A DNA stretch of 64,000 nucleotides, taken from Nocardia brasiliensis NBRC 14402 (lineage in GTDB: Bacteria; Actinomycetota; Actinomycetes; Mycobacteriales; Mycobacteriaceae). A model generated the notes under the pieces. It was not told where the DNA came from, did not search any database, and saw only the letters and a list, made by a program, of their open reading frames with translations. How positions within the stretch are numbered: the first letter of the stretch is position 1; each line of letters starts with the position of its first letter. The stretch spans positions 31,684 through 95,683 of the forward strand of contig NZ_BAFT02000004.1 in the NCBI RefSeq assembly GCF_000308475.2. The letters run 5' to 3'. A program made the position numbers and the translations under genes. This document shows, piece after piece, positions 16,842-25,669 of this stretch.

Positions 16842-18874
16842 TGACTGCCGAATACCCCTACATCGCCGCGTCTGATACATGGGATGTGCTGCACGGCAAC
16901 CGGATTCCCGACCCGTTCCGGCGGCTCGAGGATCTGGCCGACCCGGGCAACCGCGCCTGGGTGACGTCCCAGCGGCAACTGGCCGACAGTTACCTCGACG
17001 CGCTGCCCGGCCAGGATCGGTTGCGCGAAGTGTTGCGCGACATCATCGTCGCGGGGCCGACCGCGTCGCCGGTGAAATCCGGCGGCACGCGCCGATTCCG
17101 GGTGGGCCGGGCGCATTCCGCGGGACCGTGGCAGTTGGAGGTCGCCGACGGCCCGCAGGGCGAGTGGCGGACGCTGCTCGATGCGGCGGTGCTCGGGAAA
17201 GGCGCGATCCTGCGGCGCTGGACGCCCGCACCCGACGGCCGGTTCGTCGCCGTGCAGGCCAGTGTCGGCGGCGCCGAGGACGCGACCCCGCTCGCCCTGG
17301 TCGACGCCGCCACCGGCGCGGTACTGCACACCTGCCCGCTGACCCGGTACGCACCGGTGGAGTGGCTGGCCGACGGCAGTGGCTACTTCTATGTGCGACG
17401 ACACGAGAACGGTTGCGGCAGTGGGGTTTACCGGCATCGGGTGGGTACCGAGCTCGCCGACGACGAACTCCTCGTCGGCGACGAGAATCCCGTCGGCCGC
17501 TACCATCTCACCTTCTGGCACGACCGCTGGCTCATCATCACCGGACGGGCGGGCACCAGCCGGACCACCCGCGTCTCGATCGCCGATCTGCGCGAAGGAA
17601 ATTCGTTGCGTCCGCTCGAACTCGGCGGGCTCTCCTCCGCCGGGGTCGTGCTCGATACGGCGGGCCGTATTCTCGCGATCTCCACCGCCTCTTGCGAATT
17701 CGGGCAGCTGCTCGTCGCCGAACCCCTGCCGTCGGGTGGATGGGGCCCGTGGCGGGTACTGGTCCGGGCCGCGGAGCCCGCGGTGCTGGCCGCGTTCGCG
17801 CTGGCCCCGGCCGACGGTGCGGACCGGCTCCTGATCCTGCGCACCAGAGACGGCTACGCCGAACTGTCGGTGCACGACGCGGTGCGCGGCGACTGGCTGT
17901 TCGACGCCGAATTGCCCGGCGCCGGAACGGTTGCGGGCATCAAATCCACCGACGAACCCGGCGTGCTGGTGCTGAGCTACACCGACTGGATCCGGCCGCT
18001 CGGTGCCTGGCGACTGGACCTGCGGTCGGGACAGGTGCGCCCGACCGAGCCCGTGTCACACGAACTGCCCGGCATCACCGTCACCCGCGCGACCTACCGC
18101 TCCGCCGACGACACCGAGGTGCCCGTCACGGTGCTCGCACCCGCCGGTCCACCGGTGCCCAGACCCACGATCCTCAGCTGCTACGGCGGCTTCGGCATCA
18201 CCTTCCGGCCCGGTTATCAACCGGACGGATTGACCTGGGTGCTGGCCGGCGGCGTGATGGCCATCGCCGGGGTGCGCGGCGGCGGCGAACGCGGCCGGCG
18301 CTGGCACCGCGACGGGGCCGGCGTGCACAAGCTCAACGCGTTCGCCGACCTGCACGCGGCGGGCGACTGGCTGGTCGAAACGGGGTGGACGCGGCGCGGC
18401 GCACTCGCACTGCTCGGCGGCAGCAACGGCGGGCTGATGGCGGTCGGCGCCATGGTGCAGCGGCCCGCGGACTACGCCGCGGTGGTCAGCGCGGGCGCTC
18501 CGCTGGACATGGTGCGCTACGAACGCTGGGGACTCGGCCGCGCGTGGCGGGAAGAGTACGGCTCCGCCGACGATCCCGCGGCTCTGCCGGTGCTGCTGCG
18601 CTACTCGCCGTACTACAACGTCACCGCGCACACCGGGGAATCACCGCGCCGTTGGCCGCCCGCCCTGTTCACCACCGGTGACAGCGACACCCGCGTGCCG
18701 CCGGTGCACTCGTGCAAGATGGTCGCCGCGCTGCAACGCGAGACCGGCGGCCCGGTGCTGCTCGACGTGATCGTCGGCAAGGGCCACGCGGGCGGCGGGC
18801 CGTCCTCCGACCGCGCGCTCATCTGCCTGCTCGCCTTCGTCGCCCAGCACACCGGATTGACGCTCGAAGAGTGA
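16841..18874 (+). CDS. Prolyl oligopeptidase (S9A), candidate leader peptidase
   Basis: The 677-residue enzyme has an N-terminal beta-propeller (~70-410) and a C-terminal alpha/beta hydrolase domain. The catalytic triad is intact: Ser528 in GGSNGGLMAVG, Asp616 in TGDSDTRVPP and His649 in GKGHAGG. No signal peptide, so it should act in the cytoplasm. S9A enzymes cut short peptides after proline, and all three precursors have DDAP directly before the core. In Kribbella flavida the prolyl oligopeptidase FlaP matures the class III peptide flavipeptin, so the same role is inferred here. Start overlaps the exporter stop. Confidence 0.9.
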   Translation: MTAEYPYIAASDTWDVLHGNRIPDPFRRLEDLADPGNRAWVTSQRQLADSYLDALPGQDRLREVLRDIIVAGPTASPVKSGGTRRFRVGRAHSAGPWQLEVADGPQGEWRTLLDAAVLGKGAILRRWTPAPDGRFVAVQASVGGAEDATPLALVDAATGAVLHTCPLTRYAPVEWLADGSGYFYVRRHENGCGSGVYRHRVGTELADDELLVGDENPVGRYHLTFWHDRWLIITGRAGTSRTTRVSIADLREGNSLRPLELGGLSSAGVVLDTAGRILAISTASCEFGQLLVAEPLPSGGWGPWRVLVRAAEPAVLAAFALAPADGADRLLILRTRDGYAELSVHDAVRGDWLFDAELPGAGTVAGIKSTDEPGVLVLSYTDWIRPLGAWRLDLRSGQVRPTEPVSHELPGITVTRATYRSADDTEVPVTVLAPAGPPVPRPTILSCYGGFGITFRPGYQPDGLTWVLAGGVMAIAGVRGGGERGRRWHRDGAGVHKLNAFADLHAAGDWLVETGWTRRGALALLGGSNGGLMAVGAMVQRPADYAAVVSAGAPLDMVRYERWGLGRAWREEYGSADDPAALPVLLRYSPYYNVTAHTGESPRRWPPALFTTGDSDTRVPPVHSCKMVAALQRETGGPVLLDVIVGKGHAGGGPSSDRALICLLAFVAQHTGLTLEE

Positions 18875-18883
18875 GCCGGACGC

Positions 18884-18917
18884 ACCGGCCGTCGTCACGA
18901 TCCGGGCGACGGCCGGT
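18884..18917. terminator. Bidirectional terminator hairpin
   Basis: ACCGGCCGTCG and CGACGGCCGGT form a perfect 11-bp stem with a 12-base loop between the convergent oligopeptidase and TetR genes. One arm lies inside the last codons of the TetR gene. No T-run, as is usual for actinobacteria. Confidence 0.6.
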
Positions 18918-19470
18918 CCGCTGGGCGGTCGAGGATGATGGCCGAGGCGCGGGCCAGCACTTCGTCCCGGGTGCGGCCGTTGTGGTCGGCGACGAGGAAC
19001 TGGTTGCCGATGGCCGCGCAGAAAGCGAGCAGGCTGCGGGCCTCGATCTCGTCCGGATCGTCGCAGAAAGTGCCGATCGTGCTGCGCAGCAAGGCCATCC
19101 GCCGGTTGTCCACCCGGCGCAGGCGTTCGGCCACCGCCGCATCGCGGCGCGCCCAATCTCGGATCGCCAGGTCGATGGCCAGCAGGCGCTCCCTCGACAG
19201 CGTCAATTGCCCGGCCAGCACGATCTTGACGCGCGGATCGTCCTCGTCTTCGACCCGGGCGAGCACGTCGTCGATGCTCTCCCGTTCCCAGGTGTCCAGC
19301 ATCTCTTCCAGCAGTGCGTTGCGATCGGCGAAATAGCCGTAGAAGCCGCCCTTGGTCACGCCGAGCGCCTTGGCCAGCACCTCGATGCGCACCGCGGCCA
19401 CGCCGCGCGCGGCCAGCGTCTGCAATCCCTGCTCGATCCACGCCTGGCGTGGCGTACGGGCCACGGCCAC
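18895..19470 (-). CDS. TetR/AcrR family regulator
   Basis: The 191-residue protein has a TetR DNA-binding domain in its first ~55 residues (GVAAVRIEVLAKALGVTKGG then FYGYFADRNALLEEML). The GTG start is chosen because AGGAG sits seven bases upstream; the frame stays open much further but without a ribosome site and with poor coding character. It is divergent from a VOC protein, and the perfect dyad between them is the likely operator. It probably represses itself and the VOC gene. Ligand unknown. Confidence 0.85.
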   Translation of the reverse strand: MAVARTPRQAWIEQGLQTLAARGVAAVRIEVLAKALGVTKGGFYGYFADRNALLEEMLDTWERESIDDVLARVEDEDDPRVKIVLAGQLTLSRERLLAIDLAIRDWARRDAAVAERLRRVDNRRMALLRSTIGTFCDDPDEIEARSLLAFCAAIGNQFLVADHNGRTRDEVLARASAIILDRPADRPSPGS

Positions 19471-19500
19471 CTCGCAACTCCTCACTCGACTGCTCCGCTG

Positions 19501-19516
19501 TATACGTGACCGTATA
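19501..19516. promoter_or_regulatory. Operator dyad between TetR and VOC genes
   Basis: TATACG-TGAC-CGTATA is a perfect inverted repeat lying about 30 bases from both divergent start codons. Spacing and symmetry fit a TetR-family dimer site that controls both promoters. Confidence 0.6.
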
Positions 19517-19546
19517 TCAACGCCGGACTGTGGCAAGGTCGCAAGG

Positions 19547-19900
19547 ATGACGAATCGCTGGGTCGGTGTGACCGTCGATTGCTTGGACGTGGAGACGGTG
19601 GCGGAGTTCTGGAGCGCGCTACTGGATCGCCCGCGCGGGCCGTCTCGTCCGGGATGGGTGTATCTCGGCGACCGTGACGACCTGCTACCCCGGCTCGTGT
19701 TCCAGCCCGTGCGCACGCCGAAGCGGGAGAAGGTCCGGTTGCACCTCGACGTCGCGGTCGACGATATCGAGCGGGGCATCGCCCAGGTCGTCGCGCTCGG
19801 CGGCCGCGAAACCGGCGAGCGGCACGAATACGACCAAGGGGTGGTGGTCGTCCTCGCCGATCCCGAGGACCACGAGTTCTGCTTGGTCCAGTACTACTGA
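19547..19900 (+). CDS. VOC-family (glyoxalase-like) protein, 117 aa
   Basis: A single-domain vicinal oxygen chelate protein of the actinobacterial glyoxalase-like type: it starts VGVTVDCLDVETVAEFWSAL, has the middle strand VRLHLDVAVDDIERG and ends VVVLADPEDHEFCLVQYY. The family binds or converts small molecules, often with a metal, in the cytoplasm; substrate unknown. ATG with GCAAGG upstream is chosen over the longer frame, which runs through the divergent promoter. Likely controlled by the divergent TetR. Confidence 0.82.
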   Translation: MTNRWVGVTVDCLDVETVAEFWSALLDRPRGPSRPGWVYLGDRDDLLPRLVFQPVRTPKREKVRLHLDVAVDDIERGIAQVVALGGRETGERHEYDQGVVVVLADPEDHEFCLVQYY

Positions 19901-19977
19901 GCCGACGGTCGGCAACCGGTCATCCCACGATCACCGCAGGTTCCGGGCATGGCCGGAACCCGCTGTTACCGTCGGAC

Positions 19978-20997
19978 ATGACCTCCGAAGTGATCGCCAA
20001 GGCGAATTACCCCGGCGGAGCTGCGGTAGCCAGACGCTCGCCCGCGGATCGCGTGCGCGGTGTGACCGAGCTGCTGCTTTCTGCGTTACCGTCCGCCGCG
20101 GTGCTGACCGTACTGCTCTACGGACTCGGCCGCGCGGCCGGCGTCGGCTTCCCCGGCGCGCTCGCCGCCGCGTGGTTCATGGTGTGCGCGGTCTGGAGCG
20201 CCGCGCGGTTCCTGGTCCCCGATCGGCGCTGGCTACTGCGGATCTTCGGGCTGCGACCACCTACCGACGAGGAACAACTCCGGCTGACACCCGCCTGGGA
20301 GAACGCCGCGCACAAAGTAGGTGTGCCCGCCGCGGCCTACACGCTGTGGGTCAAGGACGCGGACCGGCAGTTCCTGGTGCCGGACCGGATCATCACCGTG
20401 CCACCCGAATCCCTGCAACGGCTCCAGCCCGCGGAACTCGAGGCCGTGCTCGTGCATCAGCTCGCGCAACGCGTGCAGGGGCGATTGACGTTCTGGCAAC
20501 TGATCTTTCGGCACTACAACCTGCCTGTCGTCTGGTTCGAGCGGGCGTTGACGTCCGGCGTCGGCCTCAGCGCGATCGGCGAGGCGATCGCCCAACCGAT
20601 GCCCGCGCGCGGCGCCCGCGTCTTCTCCGTCGGCTGGACGGTGTTCAGCCGCGTCCTCGTCGCCTGTCCTGCCGTCGCGGCGGCCACCGTGATCGTCGGC
20701 CTCGCACCGGCATTGCTGCTGCGCCTGCTGCCCGAGGTGGCGGCGCTCGCGTCGCGGCCGATCGCCGACCGCATCGAATACCGGACCGACCAGATCACCG
20801 TCGATCTGGGCTACGGCCCGGAACTCGGCGGCATTCTGCAGTACCAGCACGTACCCGAACCGGCCCAGACCCTCCCCGTTCTCCTTTCGGTTTCCCAGTT
20901 CTCACTGCGCACGCCGCCGGCCAAACGAATCGGCCGCATCCGCGATCGACTCGACGAACTGGCGCGACGCTGGAATCCCCTCGTGCCCCGTCCCTGA
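19978..20997 (+). CDS. Membrane protein with a degenerate M48 peptidase domain
   Basis: The 339-residue protein has hydrophobic helices near residues 30-75 and 215-250 and the general order of M48 (HtpX-like) peptidases. The segment ELEAVLVHQLAQRVQGR lines up with the M48 zinc site ELxAVLAHExGH, but HExxH has become HQLAQ, so the glutamate base and second His are lost. The later RIEYRTDQITVDLGYGPEL matches the second M48 motif (EYxADxxA), again changed. This points to a catalytically dead, possibly regulatory, membrane protein. No partner is obvious from the context. Confidence 0.6.
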   Translation: MTSEVIAKANYPGGAAVARRSPADRVRGVTELLLSALPSAAVLTVLLYGLGRAAGVGFPGALAAAWFMVCAVWSAARFLVPDRRWLLRIFGLRPPTDEEQLRLTPAWENAAHKVGVPAAAYTLWVKDADRQFLVPDRIITVPPESLQRLQPAELEAVLVHQLAQRVQGRLTFWQLIFRHYNLPVVWFERALTSGVGLSAIGEAIAQPMPARGARVFSVGWTVFSRVLVACPAVAAATVIVGLAPALLLRLLPEVAALASRPIADRIEYRTDQITVDLGYGPELGGILQYQHVPEPAQTLPVLLSVSQFSLRTPPAKRIGRIRDRLDELARRWNPLVPRP

Positions 20998-21199
20998 GTC
21001 GGCTGGTGCCGCCACCAGCACGACGAGCACCACCAACACTGCGCCGAGCACCGCCGGTTGATCTTGTCCGATCCGGAAAGGCCCGGCCCCGGCCCCTTTT
21101 GCGGACTCTGTCGGCTGAGTGAACGACTGTTGGGGCCGGGGCGGGGGCACGAGAATCGGGGGACGGCCGGGCGCCGGCAGGTCGAGGGAAGGTGGGGCT

Positions 21200-23518
21200 G
21201 TGCAGCTCACTCGAGGGCAGAACATGCCGCTGCCGACGACCGCTTTCACGGTTCGACTGCGGGTGGATCGAGGGGAGGTTCCGATCGATGTGCACGCCGT
21301 CGTGTTCCCGGAGGATGCCGGCGCTGCGGCGGACGTGCTGTCCGCCGGGGCCGAGATTTCGGGAATCCGCTTGTCGGGCAGCGATATCGAGTTCGACCTC
21401 GCCGAGCTGGACGACGTCCAGCGCGTAGTGGTGCTCCTCAGCGACCGCGACACCGTGCCGCCGGTGGAACTCGTCGCGGTCGGCCGCTCGGGTCAGCCGC
21501 TGGCCGAGTTCTCGATGCCCGCGACCACCGGAGACCGGGCGACGATCGCCTGCGAAATCTACCTTAGGCAGCAGCGGTGGCGGATCCGCGCCGTCGGCCA
21601 GGGCTATCGGGGTGGGATAGCCGCAGCCGCAGCCGATTTGGGGTTCATCGCTGACACCACCGACCCGGGCGGCCCTATGCATACCCCGTCCACCGACACC
21701 CTGCCCGACCTGCGACACACGGTGGACGAACTGCAACGCACCACGGCCGCCCGCCCAGAACTGCTGCCCGACTTGGCCGCCGCGCTGATCGAACTCACCA
21801 GGCGACTCGACGCCGATGACGAAACCGTCGAAGCCGCCTTGACTTCCGAACGTGCCGTGGCGGTACTGGCGAAGCTGGCCGCCGACCAACCGGGCGAGTT
21901 CGAGGGCTCGTGGGCGATCGAACTGTGCAATCTGGGCGTCTATCTCTTCGAACTCGACCGCTTCGACGCCGCGCTCGAACACACCCGCCACTCGGCCGAG
22001 ATCCTGGAGCGCCTCGCCGCCACGGACCCGGACCGCTATCTCGCTCCGCTCGCGACCGCACTGTCGAACCTCTCGTATCGGCTCGTCGACGTCGGCCGCG
22101 AGACCGAGGCGCTGGCGCCGGTCCAGCGCAGCGCGCAACTGCGCGAGCACCTGGCAACGCGGGATCCCGACATCCATCTGCAGGATCTCGTGGTGACCAT
22201 GGTGTCGTTGCGCGGCCTGCTGGCGCGGATCGGGCACATCGAGCAAGCGATCGAGATCGCCTACCGGACAGCGCAACTCACCGAACAGCTCGGTGACGGG
22301 CAGGTCGGCTCCCGGGTCGCTCACCTCAACGCGCTCGACCAGCTGGTCACGGTGTTGGTCAGATTGGCCCGTCCCGAGGACGCCATCGAACCGGCGCGCA
22401 GCTGGGTCGCCGTCGCCGCACAGCTCGCCGCCGACAACCCCGTATTCCGCTCCGCCCACGCGAAGGCACTCGATCAACTGGCCGCGGCGCTCGACCTGTC
22501 CGGTCTGCTCGCGGAATCGGTGCTGGAGAATCAGCGCAGTGTCGCCCGCTACGCACAGCTGGCCGCTGAGGAGCCGCAACGCTACCGCGCCGAGTACGCC
22601 TTGGCGTCGATGCGCTTGGGGTTGCGGCTGGAGGAGAACGGCGATCCCGACACCGCACTGGCACCGGCCCGGCGTGCGGTCGAAGTATTCGAAAGTCTTG
22701 CCGCCGAAGATCCTTCGACCTATCGCCACCAATTCGCTTTGGCACTGCACAATCTCATCGCGCCGCTCGACAGCAGCGGGCGGGCCGACGAAGCGTTGCG
22801 CGCCGCCCGCCAGGTCGTGCAGATCCGGGACGAGCTCGCCAGAGCGAACCCGACCGGCATTGTCGACCTGAGCTATTCGCTGAACAACCTCGCCATTCTG
22901 CTGGGCGCGGTGGACAACACCGAGGCGATCGCCTGCGCACAGCGCGCCGTAGCACTGCTCGAACGATCGCCCGGCACCGACGACAACCAGCTCGACATCA
23001 TGGCCAGAGCGTTGGAGACGCTCGCGAATCGTCTCGACCACAGCGGATTTCACGCCGAAGCAGTCGGCCCCGCCCAGCGCTCGGTGGCTTGTTTCGAAAA
23101 GCTGGCCGCGGCTCGGCCGGGCCCGTCCGGCGACCTGGCCCGCGCCTTGACGAACTTCAGCAACAAGCTGTCCGCCAACGACATGCACAGCGAGGCCCTG
23201 GCCGCGGCACAGCGCGCCACCGCGCTGCTCGAGCAACTGGCCGCCGTCCAACCAGCCGCCTACACCCAATCCCTCGGCTTCGCATTGCACACCCTCGGCG
23301 CCCGGCTGGCCGTACTCGGCCGTCTCACCGAAGCTTTGGACCCGGCTCAGCGCGCCGTCGCCATCTTCGAACGACTGGCCGCCGCCCACCCCTCCGTCCA
23401 CGCCGACCACCTCGCCACCACCCTCGACAACCTCGCCCGCATGCACCGGAACCTGGGACACCACGACGAAGCCGCCGAGTCCGCGCACCGCGCCGAGTCC
23501 GCCCGTCGCCCACGATGA
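21200..23518 (+). CDS. TerD-domain protein with a long TPR array, 772 aa
   Basis: The first ~150 residues match TerD (tellurite-resistance/stress beta-sandwich): LRVDRGEVPIDVHAVVFPED, then EIYLRQQRWRIRAVGQGYRG, the hallmark end of the domain. The remaining ~600 residues are TPR repeats of ~40 residues with recurring pieces such as AQRSVACFEKLAAARPG and ALDPAQRAVAIFERLAAAHP. GTG is taken as start because GAAGG lies upstream; an ATG exists 81 bases earlier. TerD proteins bind calcium and take part in stress signalling; the TPR part suggests binding to partner proteins. Its stop overlaps the next gene's start. Confidence 0.8.
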   Translation: MQLTRGQNMPLPTTAFTVRLRVDRGEVPIDVHAVVFPEDAGAAADVLSAGAEISGIRLSGSDIEFDLAELDDVQRVVVLLSDRDTVPPVELVAVGRSGQPLAEFSMPATTGDRATIACEIYLRQQRWRIRAVGQGYRGGIAAAAADLGFIADTTDPGGPMHTPSTDTLPDLRHTVDELQRTTAARPELLPDLAAALIELTRRLDADDETVEAALTSERAVAVLAKLAADQPGEFEGSWAIELCNLGVYLFELDRFDAALEHTRHSAEILERLAATDPDRYLAPLATALSNLSYRLVDVGRETEALAPVQRSAQLREHLATRDPDIHLQDLVVTMVSLRGLLARIGHIEQAIEIAYRTAQLTEQLGDGQVGSRVAHLNALDQLVTVLVRLARPEDAIEPARSWVAVAAQLAADNPVFRSAHAKALDQLAAALDLSGLLAESVLENQRSVARYAQLAAEEPQRYRAEYALASMRLGLRLEENGDPDTALAPARRAVEVFESLAAEDPSTYRHQFALALHNLIAPLDSSGRADEALRAARQVVQIRDELARANPTGIVDLSYSLNNLAILLGAVDNTEAIACAQRAVALLERSPGTDDNQLDIMARALETLANRLDHSGFHAEAVGPAQRSVACFEKLAAARPGPSGDLARALTNFSNKLSANDMHSEALAAAQRATALLEQLAAVQPAAYTQSLGFALHTLGARLAVLGRLTEALDPAQRAVAIFERLAAAHPSVHADHLATTLDNLARMHRNLGHHDEAAESAHRAESARRPR

Positions 23519-23946
23519 CGTCCCTCGGCGACTACGTTGCCGATATGACCAGTAAGTTCACCGAGCTCGCGATCGACTGTGCCGATCCCGCCACCCTCGC
23601 CCAATTCTGGTGTGCGGTACTCGGATACGAGGTGCAAGATACCGACGACGAAGAAGGACTCGTCACGATCGGCTCCTCCGCGGTACCCGAGGGCAAGCAC
23701 CGCCCCGGTCCGGTACCACCGCTGCTGACGTTCGTGCGCGTGCCGGAGGGCAAAACCGTCAAGAACCGGCTCCACCTCGACGTCAATCCCGTCGACCGCG
23801 AGCAAGCCGAAGAAGTCGACCGTCTCCTCGAACTCGGCGCCCGCCCCGCGGACGTCGGCCAAGGCGAGGTGAGTTGGGTCGTCCTCACCGACCCGGAAGG
23901 CAATGAATTCTGCGTCCTGGCTAGCCGGTGCCCAGATGGGCCGTGA
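23515..23946 (+). CDS. VOC-family (glyoxalase-like) protein
   Basis: Second glyoxalase-like protein of the window, 143 residues from the ATG that overlaps the TPR gene's TGA, or 133 from an internal ATG at 23545 (MTSKFTELAIDCADP), which fits homologous starts better. Family signs are the N-terminal FTELAIDCADPATLAQFW, the middle strand NRLHLDVNPVDREQ and the end WVVLTDPEGNEFCVLA. Likely co-transcribed with the TerD-TPR gene. Substrate unknown. Confidence 0.8.
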   Translation: MTSLGDYVADMTSKFTELAIDCADPATLAQFWCAVLGYEVQDTDDEEGLVTIGSSAVPEGKHRPGPVPPLLTFVRVPEGKTVKNRLHLDVNPVDREQAEEVDRLLELGARPADVGQGEVSWVVLTDPEGNEFCVLASRCPDGP

Positions 23947-24003
23947 GTATCCGAGCGATGGCGATGGGCTGTTCCGCGCTGTCGGTGTCCATAGCCGGCT
24001 TAC

Positions 24004-24243
24004 TCATGAAGTCTGTTTGCGCGGTCGGCCACCGTGGCCTGGGCGGCGGGCATTCCATTCGTCGATGGTCTGCGGAAGCCAGCCGCGGGTGGTGCCACGG
24101 GGTACGGTGCCGTCGGCGTTCAGCGGGCCGATGATCGCGTCGGGCTCGGGTAGTTTGTAGTTGCTGAGTGCGCCCTGCTGTACGCCCAGTCGTTCGGCGA
24201 CTTGGCCGCGGCTGAGAAATATCGCCTTATTACGTTCGGACAT
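24004..24243 (-). CDS. Small helix-turn-helix protein, 79 aa
   Basis: The N-terminal half is a helix-turn-helix (FLSRGQVAERLGVQQGALSN) and the C-terminal half (GWLPQTIDEWNARRPGHGGR) resembles the tail of excisionase/AlpA-like proteins with basic end RPRKQTS. The ATG of MSERNKAIF is chosen; a longer start exists 27 bases upstream. It stands alone, opposite in direction to its neighbours. Role unknown, probably DNA binding. Confidence 0.65.
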   Translation of the reverse strand: MSERNKAIFLSRGQVAERLGVQQGALSNYKLPEPDAIIGPLNADGTVPRGTTRGWLPQTIDEWNARRPGHGGRPRKQTS

Positions 24244-24519
24244 AACAGTTTTGGCTCCCGGGTGAAACACACGTGATGACGTTGCCGGTGCACGTCCGGC
24301 GTGAATCCGCTCCCCTTCCCAACCGTCAACCTAGTTCAGGCCGAATCATGTTGCAAGCCTCGGTATCTCGGAAATCACCGTGGTCCACTCCTGTGCCCGT
24401 AGCCGAGCAGCGACTCACTACCGGACCTGTGGTGCACGCCAAATCTCTTGACGGTTAGGCGTTCCCGTTCACGACCGCGATCCAGCGTGCTGTTCGTAGT
24501 AGCCCGGTAGGTTGGGCAT

Positions 24520-24735
24520 ATGGCTGAGATCACCGCACAGCAGTGCGTCGACCTCCTGTTCGAGACGACAGGGCGGCGGATCGGACCAGGCACCTTCCGC
24601 TCGTACGCACACCGGGGTTACGCCCCCGCCCCGGCGCGGCACATCGGCCGGACTCCGGTGTGGGACGAGACGGAGATCGTGGCATGGATAGCGGAGCGAC
24701 CCGGGCAGGGCACCCGCACCGACCTCAGCAACTGA
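24520..24735 (+). CDS. Small helix-turn-helix (excisionase-like) protein, 71 aa
   Basis: The product has a MerR/excisionase-like pattern: ITAQQCVDLLFETTGRRIGP, then FRSYAHRGYAPAPAR and the ending TEIVAWIAERPGQGTR, where the final helix usually sets the wing. It is a third small DNA-binding protein of this type in the window. No recombinase lies next to it. Codon use matches the host. Confidence 0.6.
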   Translation: MAEITAQQCVDLLFETTGRRIGPGTFRSYAHRGYAPAPARHIGRTPVWDETEIVAWIAERPGQGTRTDLSN

Positions 24736-24906
24736 CGCGGGCTCAGCCTCGCTCACCACGGCGGGTGGTATTGCGCCGCGGCTTTGGTCACCGACGGACT
24801 CGCCGACAATCCGGAATTGGCAGCGTCTTTGCTGGCGCGCGCGGGCAGGGCAGGCCTTGCGGCAGAGCACCGCGCAATGAGCGGCACGTCGTGGTGAACC
24901 GCCCCG

Positions 24907-25359
24907 TCAGGGCTGCTCGGGATCGACTCTGCGCGGCTTGGCCACGCGCCGGATCCCCGCGGCCGGGGCGTCGGCGGCCCGTTTTCGTCGTAGGGCGGCG
25001 AGATCGACGACGCTCGCGTCCTGCTCGCCCACGCCGTCCTCGGCGGGGTCGGCGTCGACCGGCCATTCGCCGGTTTCACGCTGCAGTTCCGATCGCATGA
25101 CGGGTCTGGTCGGGGCGGGGTCGAAGACCGTGCCCGGCGCCTGCCAGGGTTTGCGCGGGGGTGCACCCGCGTCGTGTTTCATGCGTCGCGGGCGGTGTGG
25201 CAGCCGGATCAGCTTCGATTCGCCATCGCTCGCATCAGGCTGATCGGTCTCGGCCGCCCGTAGGCCTTCCAGTTTCCTGCGTACCCGTTCCACTGCATCG
25301 AGCCTGTCTTCGCCGGGCCCCGGCGGGGATCCCCGCTCCGGCTCGTCCCGGTCCGACAT
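24907..25359 (-). CDS. Hypothetical protein, 150 aa, low-complexity, charged
   Basis: No family recognised. The start MSDRDEPERGSPPGPGEDRL has AGGA just upstream. The protein is rich in Arg, Asp, Glu and Pro and looks largely disordered, with short basic patches (KLIRLPHRPRRMKH, LAALRRKRAAD) and an acidic stretch between them. No membrane segment or signal peptide. Probably a small nucleic-acid or protein-binding protein; function not inferred. Confidence 0.55.
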   Translation of the reverse strand: MSDRDEPERGSPPGPGEDRLDAVERVRRKLEGLRAAETDQPDASDGESKLIRLPHRPRRMKHDAGAPPRKPWQAPGTVFDPAPTRPVMRSELQRETGEWPVDADPAEDGVGEQDASVVDLAALRRKRAADAPAAGIRRVAKPRRVDPEQP

Positions 25360-25669
25360 CGTCCTAGCAGCCCGTGGGTGCGACGACACCCGTCGGCACC
25401 GCGGATCGAGCTCTGAAGATCTTCCTGATTGCGTCACTCACGCCCGTATTCTCTCTCAGGACGTCCGGGCGTGTCGCGTCCCCTCGGGTTCCGGACGCGA
25501 TCGTGGGTACCGCAGCGAAGACCTCCCGTGCTTTCCGGGCACCCCACAAGGTCTTGTGACGGAGACCACGGCGCAGGTTGCGGGATATTTGCTAACACCG
25601 CCCCGCGTGGTTAGCGATGGTCTCCAAGTAATCGCTGATCACATCCGTGAAGTATCGTCAGGAGGAATT
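25360..25669. other. Divergent intergenic region
   Basis: About 310 bases between two divergent genes. Base composition drops slightly near the secreted-protein start. No clear gene, repeat or hairpin was found; promoters for both genes should lie here. Confidence 0.4.

Noticed and set aside
20795..23488. 897-codon minus frame antisense to the TerD-TPR gene
   Set aside because: It mirrors the TPR periodicity of the sense gene; high GC keeps antisense frames open. The sense product has clear TerD and TPR features.
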